Positions 1 to 13,922 of a stretch of 33,915 nt of DNA are shown in pieces. The notes under the pieces were generated by a model. That model did no database searches, had not been told where the DNA came from, and saw only the letters and a program-made list of their open reading frames with translations. Position 1 is the stretch's first letter. Each line of letters starts with the position of its first letter. Made by a program: the position numbers and the translations under genes. This DNA is from Gordonia alkanivorans NBRC 16433. GTDB taxonomy: Bacteria > Actinomycetota > Actinomycetes > Mycobacteriales > Mycobacteriaceae. The stretch is taken from NCBI RefSeq assembly GCF_000225505.1, contig NZ_BACI01000113.1:1-33915 (forward strand). Direction: 5' to 3'.

Positions 1-138
1 GACACCCACAAGGTGCCAGCGTTTCAACACAATCAGGAAAGCAAAACCTGACCAATCCAAAACTAGCAAAACATGTGACACCCAGACAAAGCCGAGCGCC
101 ACACAAAAAACAAACATCAACATCCATAAAGAATGCAC

Positions 139-156
139 GATGCCAAAAATGGCATC
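139..156 (-). other. Small perfect hairpin in the rRNA leader
   Basis: GATGCC and GGCATC (139-144 and 151-156) form a 6-bp stem with a 6-nt AT-rich loop, just downstream of boxA on the minus strand. It could be a boxC or RNase III-type processing structure of the leader. That role is inferred from position only. Confidence 0.45.
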
Positions 157-180
157 AGACAATTCATCATCACACTATCG

Positions 181-194
181 AGTTCTCAAAGAAC
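181..194 (-). promoter_or_regulatory. boxA-like rRNA antitermination element
   Basis: The minus strand reads GTTCTTTGAGAACT, followed by CGATAGTG. This resembles the boxA region of actinobacterial rRNA leaders and spacers, where NusB/NusE bind the nascent RNA to prevent early termination. It lies about 180 nt downstream of the predicted transcript start. Confidence 0.65.
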
Positions 195-378
195 ACACAC
201 CCACCGGACGTCCTCGTGATGAGTCCGGCTCCGATGAGCTCTCCCAGAGCACGAGATGTACTCGCGATCTTGTTCTTGGGAGTGGCCCCGCACAGGCGGC
301 CCGAGCGATTGGTTCGGGCACTTCTGGCTCCCCGGTGCTTGCGGCTCCGGGGCAGTTGCTCTCTGCGGTGCGTCGATT

Positions 379-407
379 AAGTTACACAGCCGCGAACAAC
401 GCGTCAA
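379..407 (-). promoter_or_regulatory. Strong sigma-A-type promoter for the rRNA operon
   Basis: On the minus strand TTGACG (402-407) and TAACTT (379-384) are separated by exactly 17 bp, giving an expected transcript start near 372. This is the closest match to a full consensus housekeeping promoter that I saw in the window, as expected for an rrn P1. It begins only 9 bp after the tyrS stop codon, so the promoter sits immediately behind that gene. Confidence 0.75.
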
Positions 408-416
408 ATCCCCTGG

Positions 417-1748
417 TCAGAGGCTCAGCTTTGCTCCGGCAAAACTCTTCTTGCCTCGTCGCACGACCAACCAGCGACCATGAAGCAGGTCGGAGGCGGC
501 CGGCTGCCACTCCGGATCGGTGATCTTGGTGTTGTTCACGTAGGCGCCGCCCTCGGACACCGCACGACGTGCGGCCTTGTTGCTCTCGGACAGCTTGGTG
601 TCGACGAGCAACTGGACGATGGAGGGTCGCTCCTCCGAGTACTCGGTGATGACGGTCTCCCCCACAGCTGCTGCCAGCGTGGCCTCGTCGAGTTCGTCGA
701 GCTCAGCGCGTCCGAACAGTGCGTGGCTGGCGAGCTCGACGGCGCGAGTGCTCTCTTCCCCGTGGATCAGCGTGGTCATCTCGGCGGCCAGCTTCTTCTG
801 CGCGAGGCGCAGGTGCGGCTTCTCCTCCGTCGCCTGCTCGAGGTCGGCGATCTCCTCACGACCGAGGAAGGTGAACCACCGCAGGTAGCGGATCACGTCT
901 GCGTCGGCGGTGTTCACGAAGTACTGGTACCAGGCATACGGGCTGGTGAGCTCGGGATCGAGCCAAAGGCTCCCGCCGCCGGTGGACTTGCCGAACTTCT
1001 TGCCGTCCGACGAGGTCACGAGCGGCACGGTCAGCGCATGCAGCGACAATCCGTCGAGACGGCGTCCCAGGTCGACACCGCCGATGATGTTTCCCCACTG
1101 ATCAGAGCCACCGATCTGCAGCAGGCAGCCGTACCGGCGGTTGAGCTCGACGAAGTCGTTGGACTGCAGGAGCAGGTAGCTGAACTCGGCGTAACTGATC
1201 CCGTCACCCTCCAGGCGCCGCTTCACGGTGTCCCGGGCCAGCATGACGTTCACCGAGAAGTGCTTGCCGAGGTCGCGGAGGAACTCGATGGCGGTGAGCT
1301 GTCCGGTCCAGTCGAGATTGTTGACGACGAGTGCACCGGTCGGCGATTCGTCGATGTCGACGAAGCGGCGCAGCTGCGCGTCGATCCGGCCGGCCCATTC
1401 GGCGACCGTGTCGGGAGCGTTCATGGTGCGCTCCCCCACCTCACGCGGATCACCGATGAGGCCGGTGGCGCCACCTGCGAGAACGATCGGTCGGTGACCG
1501 GCGAGCTGGAATCGCTTGAGGGTCAGCAGCGGCACGAGGTGGCCGGCATGGAGGCTCGCCGCCGTCGGGTCGAAGCCCGCGTACAGCGTGATGGGCCCGT
1601 CCGCCAAAGCCTCGCGCAGTGCGTCGAGGTCGGTGGACTGCGCGATCAGACCTCGCCAGCCGAGTTCGTCCAGGATGTCGACGGGAGCGTTCCCGGTCCG
1701 GACGGTTCCCTCGGTCGTGTTGGCGGTTCCCTCAGTCTCAGCACTCAC
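417..1748 (-). CDS. tyrS: Tyrosyl-tRNA synthetase
   Basis: Cytoplasmic class I synthetase that activates tyrosine with ATP and charges tRNA-Tyr. The 443-residue protein has the usual TyrRS layout: an N-terminal [15 protein letters not shown] stretch (HIGH motif as HAGH), the tyrosine-site [10 protein letters not shown] segment, the KMSKS loop as KFGKS, and a C-terminal S4-like RNA-binding domain containing [18 protein letters not shown]. Length is normal (E. coli about 424). The start is a GTG; a GAGGG sits directly against it, which is tight for a ribosome-binding site. A tiny upstream frame (ATG at 1766-1768, 7 codons) ends in a TGA overlapping this GTG. It is last in an apparent operon behind the lipase/ligase fusion and the Trm112-like gene, and the rRNA promoter follows immediately. 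Confidence 0.96.
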   Translation of the reverse strand: MSAETEGTANTTEGTVRTGNAPVDILDELGWRGLIAQSTDLDALREALADGPITLYAGFDPTAASLHAGHLVPLLTLKRFQLAGHRPIVLAGGATGLIGDPREVGERTMNAPDTVAEWAGRIDAQLRRFVDIDESPTGALVVNNLDWTGQLTAIEFLRDLGKHFSVNVMLARDTVKRRLEGDGISYAEFSYLLLQSNDFVELNRRYGCLLQIGGSDQWGNIIGGVDLGRRLDGLSLHALTVPLVTSSDGKKFGKSTGGGSLWLDPELTSPYAWYQYFVNTADADVIRYLRWFTFLGREEIADLEQATEEKPHLRLAQKKLAAEMTTLIHGEESTRAVELASHALFGRAELDELDEATLAAAVGETVITEYSEERPSIVQLLVDTKLSESNKAARRAVSEGGAYVNNTKITDPEWQPAASDLLHGRWLVVRRGKKSFAGAKLSL

Positions 1749-1824
1749 CCCTCGATCTTGTCATCCATCGAGATCGGCGCTCGGACGAGGTGACACGTAT
1801 GGGCGTCGAGACCGGTGCGTCGGG

Positions 1825-2040
1825 CTACTGCCCGGAGACCAGCCGTTCGTGCTCGGCGTCGTCGACCTTGCGTGCCTCGTCGATGAGCATGACGGGGATT
1901 CCGTCGGCATCGATCCGGTACGCGACGTGCAGCCGCGGGTTGTAGAGCTCGTCGCCGGCGTTGATCAGCGGGCCGTGGTCCTGCGGGCAGGCCAGCCGTT
2001 CGCGCACGATCGGGTCGATGGCCTCAGCGCGTGTCGTCAC
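1825..2040 (-). CDS. Trm112-like small protein (UPF0434 type)
   Basis: A 71-residue protein of the bacterial Trm112/YcaR type. The eukaryotic/archaeal family members are activating subunits of methyltransferases; the bacterial role is not settled. The family core is visible: an N-terminal LACPQDHGPL segment (one Cys, so the four-Cys zinc site of Trm112 proper is not complete), then a YRIDADGIPVMLIDEA strand-turn-strand. The start is GTG, and the gene begins only 5 bp after the stop of the upstream 998-residue fusion protein, so the two are surely cotranscribed. In M. tuberculosis a small protein also follows the Rv1683 fusion gene. Confidence 0.85.
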   Translation of the reverse strand: MTTRAEAIDPIVRERLACPQDHGPLINAGDELYNPRLHVAYRIDADGIPVMLIDEARKVDDAEHERLVSGQ

Positions 2041-2045
2041 GCGGC

Positions 2046-5042
2046 TCAGCCTAGGGCATCGTCGACCGACGACCCGCCCCAGTCCAGCTTCTCGGCGATC
2101 GTCCTGGTGTACCGCCGGTAGCGCCCCTCCTCGTCGCGGTACCAGATCCGCGCTCCCGGCTTGGGCAGCCCTTCGGCCGCGAAGACGGTGCTCAACGGAC
2201 GGTATGACGCGGAGTGCGGGATCTCGTCGACCACGCGGATGAGGTGCGGTCGGATCTCAGCAGGGAACTCCCCGAGTGCGATGCGCAACTGGGTGACGGT
2301 GAGAGACTCGGGCTTGGCATCCGGACGCAGGGTCAGTGTGGCAACGAGCACCTGGTGTCCCGGCTCCCCGACTCCGTAGGCGACGACCCGGTCGACGCCC
2401 TGCATCCGCGACAGCGCGTGGGTGATCGGCGGGATGAACGCGGGTCCGGCCTCGGTTCGGACCACCCGGTCGGTGGCGCCGAGGAAGTACAGGTCGCCGT
2501 CGGCATCGCGGACGAACAGGTGCCCGGAGACCTCCCACCGGTCACGGCTGGTGAAGACGTCACGCAGCACCGTGCCGTTGGTGTCGAACTTGTGCCGGGC
2601 CTTGGCCAGCAGCAACCCGGGCTCGCCCACCTCGGCACGCCGGACGAATCCGGACTCGTCGATCAGGAGACGATCGTTTGCGATGTCGTAGGCCGCGACC
2701 TCGACCGGGTTGGTCTCCGGGAGCGGCCGCCCGACGGAGGACAATTTGTCGCCGGAGACGTTGGCCAGGATCGCCGAGCCATCGGCGGTCGCGAAGAACT
2801 CGAGGATCCGGGCGCGGGGGAAGCTGCTGCATACGTCTTCCCATAGACCCGCCGACATCCCGGAACCCATGAACAGCCGGATCGGGTTGTGCTGGTTGAT
2901 CCGGAAACGGGGATCACGTACGACGTCGCCCAGCATCGACCAGGTGTAGGACACCACGGTGACGCCGTAGCGCTGCACCTCGGTCGCGAAGGTCTCCGGG
3001 TCGATGCCGTTGGACAACGCGATACGGGACCGGCCGACCACCGTCGCGCCGAGGGTCGTCAGCAGGCCGGAGGCATGGTGCAGGGGCGGCAGGCAGTACA
3101 CGGTGTCGCGGTCGGAGAGCGCCGCCGCCGAGGCTGCACCGAACGCCGACATCGCGAATCGGTGGTTGGTCACCGGCCACGGCACGAGCTTCCCCCGGGC
3201 ACGGCTGAACAGGATGAACGCGAGATCTCCCGCGAGACCGGGATCGGGCCGGTACCACGTGGGCAGGTCGACGGCGTTGGGATCGATCTGCTCCATGTCG
3301 ATGATCGTCGCGCCGTCGACACCGTCGATGGCGCGGGAGTCGCCACTGCCACCGCCGAGCACCAGCACCCGGTCCGACGCCGCGCTGGCGAGGTCCAGGT
3401 TGGTGGGGTCGGTGACGATGACCGAACTGTCGGCGAGACGCATCATCTCCCGCACGTCGGCGTCTGCGGCCAGCAGCACCGAGACGGCGCCGAGCCGGGC
3501 CAGGGCCGCGACCACGACCAGGGCGCTCGGGCGGGTGTCCATCAGGACGCCGATGTGCTGCCCCGGCCGCACGCCACAGTCGATGAGGCCGGCGACGACG
3601 TTGTTGATGCGGGTGTCGACCTGGGCGTGGGTGAGTACACGGTTCTCGAAGAGGAAGAGCTCGCTGTCACCGTGCTTCTTGGTGTTCTCGGCCATCAGCT
3701 TCGACAGCGAGATCCGGGTGCCGCTCTGGATCTGGCCCAGGCGCAGCAGGCGGGGCACCGTGCGCACCGACTCCGACGCGACGGCCCGCGACGTGCGCTG
3801 CAGCGAGTTGACCAGTGTGAGCAGTTCCCGGGAGGCCGCGGTGCCGGCGTCGGCGACCGACCCCACGCCGTGGGTGATGCGCGACGACAGGCTGACGCCA
3901 CCGCCGTGCCCCGGCTCGACCAGCGACATCTCGCTGATGAGTTCCGGGCGGGTTCCGTTGGCCGACAGCCAGTTCACCCAGTCCGACGTGGTGGGCCAGG
4001 TGTGCTGACCGGCCGAGGAACCGACCACCAGACCGAAGTGCCCGACGGGCAGGGTGGACTCGTAGACCTCGGCGTCGGGTGCGGCGCGCACGATCCCGCG
4101 CACCGCGGCGGGCTGGCCGATGTCGTCGGCCTCGCCGACGAAAGCCAGTATCGGGCAGGTGATCTCGGTGAGTGACACGAGGTCACCGTTGATGACGAAG
4201 CCACCGGAGACCATGCGGTTGTGCGCGACGAACTGGCGCAGCAGTTCGGCGATCGCCGGACCGGACCAGGCCACCCAGCCGTCGGCCTCGAGGAACCGCC
4301 GCTGGTCTTCGCGTGGGAGCAGCGCCTCACGGTCGTGGAGACGACGCAGGAAGTCGATGCGGCTGCGGACCGTCTTGACGGGGTCGAGGAGCTGGAAGCC
4401 GGTGCGCGCCATCCAGTCCCGGACCCAGAGGTTCCGCACGAAGGAGCGTTCGGCGAGGAACTCCGCGGCCGGCGCAACCAGCCCCGCCGGCAACCCGAGG
4501 GGTAGCGCGGCCAGGACGTCGACCGGGCTACCGAAGGTGATGAGGCTCGCGATCCCCTTCGACCGCCGGTACGCCGCGGTCTGGTAGGCGAACATGCCGC
4601 CCTGGGAGTACCCGGCGAGGTGGATGTCGCGGCCGGTGGCCTCGACGATCAGGTCGATCGCGCGGCTGATGGCCACCACGTGGTCGGCGAGATTGCGCTC
4701 CATCCCGCCCTCTTCGGTGTCCGGGGACCCGAAGTCGACCACCCACGGGGTGATGCCGTTGCGGTGGAGGATCGACACCGCGCCGTTGTGTTCGGTCACG
4801 TCATAGACGTTCGCGGACACCATCATCGGCGGCACGAGCACGATGTTCGGGCCGGTGGACGGCTCGTTCGGGAAGTATCGGCGCAGCCGGAACATCTTGT
4901 GGGTCTCGACGATCGCGAAGGGGGCCGGTTCGGTCCCGGTCTCGAGACCGCCGAAGCGGAGCACCTCGAGTCCGTTCTGAGCGGTCGCCACCACCCGGCT
5001 GACCACACCGCCCAGATCCGGGAGCCCGTCCAAACCCACCAT
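2046..5042 (-). CDS. Bifunctional alpha/beta hydrolase (PhaC/lipase-like) - AMP-ligase (FadD-like) fusion protein
   Basis: This 998-residue protein joins two enzyme domains. Residues about 40-360 form a PhaC/lipase-like alpha/beta hydrolase with nucleophile elbow GYSQGG (144-149, Ser rather than the Cys of true PHA synthases), an acid in GEADD (about 306) and a His in VGHFG (335). Residues about 450-950 are an acyl-adenylate-forming (ANL) ligase fold. Length and order equal the M. tuberculosis Rv1683 family, described as a bifunctional acyl-CoA synthase/lipase linked to triacylglycerol. The ligase half is odd: the family's Ser/Thr/Gly-rich P-loop is replaced by FILFSRARGKLVPW (about 609-622), and the usual C-terminal catalytic-lysine motif is not obvious. 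The ATG has a good ribosome-binding site (GGGGAGGA, 8 nt upstream). A CRP-like operator lies 51 bp upstream. It heads the Trm112-tyrS transcript. Confidence 0.88.
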   Translation of the reverse strand: MVGLDGLPDLGGVVSRVVATAQNGLEVLRFGGLETGTEPAPFAIVETHKMFRLRRYFPNEPSTGPNIVLVPPMMVSANVYDVTEHNGAVSILHRNGITPWVVDFGSPDTEEGGMERNLADHVVAISRAIDLIVEATGRDIHLAGYSQGGMFAYQTAAYRRSKGIASLITFGSPVDVLAALPLGLPAGLVAPAAEFLAERSFVRNLWVRDWMARTGFQLLDPVKTVRSRIDFLRRLHDREALLPREDQRRFLEADGWVAWSGPAIAELLRQFVAHNRMVSGGFVINGDLVSLTEITCPILAFVGEADDIGQPAAVRGIVRAAPDAEVYESTLPVGHFGLVVGSSAGQHTWPTTSDWVNWLSANGTRPELISEMSLVEPGHGGGVSLSSRITHGVGSVADAGTAASRELLTLVNSLQRTSRAVASESVRTVPRLLRLGQIQSGTRISLSKLMAENTKKHGDSELFLFENRVLTHAQVDTRINNVVAGLIDCGVRPGQHIGVLMDTRPSALVVVAALARLGAVSVLLAADADVREMMRLADSSVIVTDPTNLDLASAASDRVLVLGGGSGDSRAIDGVDGATIIDMEQIDPNAVDLPTWYRPDPGLAGDLAFILFSRARGKLVPWPVTNHRFAMSAFGAASAAALSDRDTVYCLPPLHHASGLLTTLGATVVGRSRIALSNGIDPETFATEVQRYGVTVVSYTWSMLGDVVRDPRFRINQHNPIRLFMGSGMSAGLWEDVCSSFPRARILEFFATADGSAILANVSGDKLSSVGRPLPETNPVEVAAYDIANDRLLIDESGFVRRAEVGEPGLLLAKARHKFDTNGTVLRDVFTSRDRWEVSGHLFVRDADGDLYFLGATDRVVRTEAGPAFIPPITHALSRMQGVDRVVAYGVGEPGHQVLVATLTLRPDAKPESLTVTQLRIALGEFPAEIRPHLIRVVDEIPHSASYRPLSTVFAAEGLPKPGARIWYRDEEGRYRRYTRTIAEKLDWGGSSVDDALG

Positions 5043-5079
5043 CGCGTCGATTCCTCCCCGTTGTCAGCGAAACGTCCAC

Positions 5080-5095
5080 CACCGACACGTCGGTG
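5080..5095. promoter_or_regulatory. Inverted repeat upstream of the lipase/ligase fusion
   Basis: CACCGAC and GTCGGTG form perfect 7-bp arms around a 2-bp centre, between the CRP-like site and the gene. It overlaps that site by three bases. It may be a second operator or part of the same regulatory unit. No regulator can be named. Confidence 0.45.
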
Positions 5096-5106
5096 ACACA
5101 TGTCAC
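5093..5106. promoter_or_regulatory. CRP/GlxR-like operator upstream of the lipase/ligase fusion
   Basis: GTGACACATGTCAC matches the core GTGA-N6-TCAC recognised by the CRP/FNR family (mycobacterial Crp, corynebacterial GlxR). It lies 51 bp before the ATG of the fusion gene. A nearly identical site occurs at 19121-19134 before another hydrolase gene, at almost the same distance. Binding by Crp/GlxR is inferred from the motif. Confidence 0.55.
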
Positions 5107-5127
5107 TCTACCCACTCGGAAGTGGTT

Positions 5128-7775
<2,648 letters not shown>

Positions 7776-7935
7776 GAGGTGAAGCTCCTGTTCTAAGCGA
7801 TGACCCGAGTCCATCATCGGCCCCGGGGTTCCGACCACACCGTCCGGGTCTCGGTTGGCGGTGTGTTCGGTTGCGGTACTTGTGCTGTCCGGCCGTCGGC
7901 GGGCGCGGCCGGTGGTTCTGCAGCGGGACGGGGGG
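7776..7935 (-). other. Gap between argR and argG
   Basis: This 160-bp gap is the only long non-coding stretch inside the arg operon. I see no ARG-box-like sequence and no convincing promoter. There is one weak inverted repeat, CACACCG (7836-7842) with CGGTGTG (7859-7865). The argG ribosome-binding site AGGAG lies at its downstream end. Confidence 0.4.
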
Positions 7936-8442
7936 TTACACGAGGCCCTCGATCCGTTTGGCGAGTTCGGCGCCGTCGAGCGGCTCGCGGGCGACGACGA
8001 AGATCGTGTCGTCACCGGCGATCGTGCCCACCACGTCGGGGAGCCGGGCGCGGTCGAGGGCGGCCGCCAGGTAGTGAGCGGCGCCCGGCGGCGTGCGCAG
8101 CACGGCGAGGTTGCCGCTGCTGTCGGTGGAGACCAGCAGTTCCGACACGAGGCGCGAGAGGCGATCGGTCCCGCCCGACACGCCGCGCACTGGCGAACCG
8201 TCCTCCGGCACCACGTACACACCCGCGCCGCCGTCGGCGGCCCGCAGCTTCACGGCCCCGAGCTCGTCGAGATCACGCGACAGCGTGGCCTGCGTGGCAT
8301 CGATTCCGTGCTGGGCCAGCAACCGCTGCAGCTCCGACTGGCTGCGCACCTGGTGGGTCGACAGGATGTCGATGATCCGCGCATGCCGGCCCGCTCGGGT
8401 CGCGGCGAGGCGGTTCTCCGTGGGTTCGGCTCCGGCGGTCAC
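7936..8442 (-). CDS. argR: Arginine repressor ArgR
   Basis: DNA-binding repressor of arginine biosynthesis that uses L-arginine as corepressor and acts as a hexamer. The 168-residue protein has the expected N-terminal winged helix ([21 protein letters not shown], then the recognition segment [17 protein letters not shown]) and a C-terminal oligomerisation/arginine-binding domain. That domain ends with the [18 protein letters not shown] region, whose acidic residues bind arginine in the family. The start is GTG, 27 bp after the argF stop, with AGGAC upstream. Being encoded inside the operon that it controls implies feedback on its own synthesis; its probable targets are the boxes at 13849-13886. 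Confidence 0.95.
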   Translation of the reverse strand: MTAGAEPTENRLAATRAGRHARIIDILSTHQVRSQSELQRLLAQHGIDATQATLSRDLDELGAVKLRAADGGAGVYVVPEDGSPVRGVSGGTDRLSRLVSELLVSTDSSGNLAVLRTPPGAAHYLAAALDRARLPDVVGTIAGDDTIFVVAREPLDGAELAKRIEGLV

Positions 8443-8469
8443 AACTCGTCCTGACTCTCTGGTGTCATC

Positions 8470-10597
<2,128 letters not shown>

Positions 10598-10601
<4 letters not shown>

Positions 10602-11520
10602 TGGTCCTCCTCACGCGGGTCGACGACGGTGGTGCCGGTGGAGCTCTCGGTCAGCAATTGGGCCAGCACGGAATGGGCGACGCGGCCGTCGATCACATGG
10701 GCGCGTTCGACTCCCCCGGTCACCGCACGCAGGCAGGCCTCCATCTTCGGGACCATGCCGGAATCCAGCGAGGGCAGCAGTTCGGCCAGGGAATCGGTGT
10801 CGATCCGGGACACCAGCGACCCGCGGTCGGGCCAATCGGTGTACAGCCCTTCGACATCGGTGAGCATGACCAGCCGCGATGCGCCGAGCGCCTCGGCGAG
10901 CGCACCGGCCGCGGTGTCGGCGTTGATGTTGTGGACGACGCCGTCGCGGTCGGGGGCGATGGTCGAGACCACCGGGATGCGCCCTGCCGCAACGAGATCG
11001 AGCACCGCGGAGGTGTTCACCGAGGAGATGTCGCCGACGAGTCCGATGTCGGTGGCGACGCCGTCGACGAGAACCGTCCGCCGCGTTGCGGTGAACAGAT
11101 GGGCGTCCTCACCGGTGATGCCGACGGCGTAAGGGCCGTGGGCGTTGATGAGACCGACCAGTTCACGACCGACCTGACCGAAGAGAACCATCCGGGCGAC
11201 GTCCATCACCTCGGGTGTGGTGACCCGGAATCCTCCCTTGAATTCTCCTTGCAGGCCGAGCTTTTTCAGCATCGCCGAGATCTGCGGTCCGCCACCGTGC
11301 ACGACGACGGGGTGCATCCCGCAGGCCCGGAGGAACACCATGTCCGCGGCGAACGCCTTCTTCAGCTCGTCGTCGACCATGGCGTTGCCGCCGTACTTGA
11401 CGACGATCGTGGCGCCGGCGAGTTCCTGCAGCGCGGGAAGCGCTTCGGCGAGGACCTTCGCCTTCACGAGGCCGGCGGCCGGATCGATCTGGTGGGCACC
11501 GGAATCCGGTGTCGTGTCGC

Positions 11521-11524
<4 letters not shown>
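10598..11524 (-). CDS. argB: Acetylglutamate kinase
   Basis: Phosphorylates N-acetylglutamate, the usual arginine-feedback-controlled step. The 308-residue protein starts at the ATG giving MSDTTPDSG, which overlaps the argJ stop in an ATGA; the long upstream extension of this frame is an artefact of GC-rich coding sequence. Amino-acid-kinase features are clear: VVKYGGNAM (about 42-49), VVHGGGPQ, the [12 protein letters not shown] segment, and an N-terminal helix of the type found in arginine-sensitive, hexameric NAGKs. Confidence 0.97.

Positions 11525-13922
<2,398 letters not shown>

Larger units (their letters stand above)
1..378 (-). ncRNA. 5' leader of an rRNA operon (16S gene just outside the window)
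   Basis: This non-coding stretch follows tyrS on the minus strand and looks like the transcribed leader of an rrn operon. It starts under a strong promoter (379-407), has a GC hairpin (330-352, arms CCCCGG/CCGGGG), a boxA-like antitermination element (181-194) and a small hairpin (139-156). It then becomes AT-rich towards position 1, as 16S leaders do. The conserved 5' end of 16S itself is not present, so the mature rRNA should start left of position 1. In mycobacteria with two rRNA operons, one of them (rrnB) lies directly downstream of tyrS, which agrees with this arrangement. Short open frames here are not credible genes. The identity is inferred from context and motifs. Confidence 0.72.

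Noticed and set aside
1..60. 16S rRNA gene start inside the window
   Set aside because: The conserved 16S 5' end is not visible in either strand; only leader-like sequence is present.
1..416. Small open frames near the left edge
   Set aside because: They overlap the rRNA leader, lack ribosome-binding sites and have low-quality composition.
7776..8222. N-terminal extension of the argG frame (149 codons)
   Set aside because: Composition is Arg/Ser/Pro/Thr-rich shadow of argR, and the family start with SGGLDTS at residue 10 has its own ribosome-binding site.
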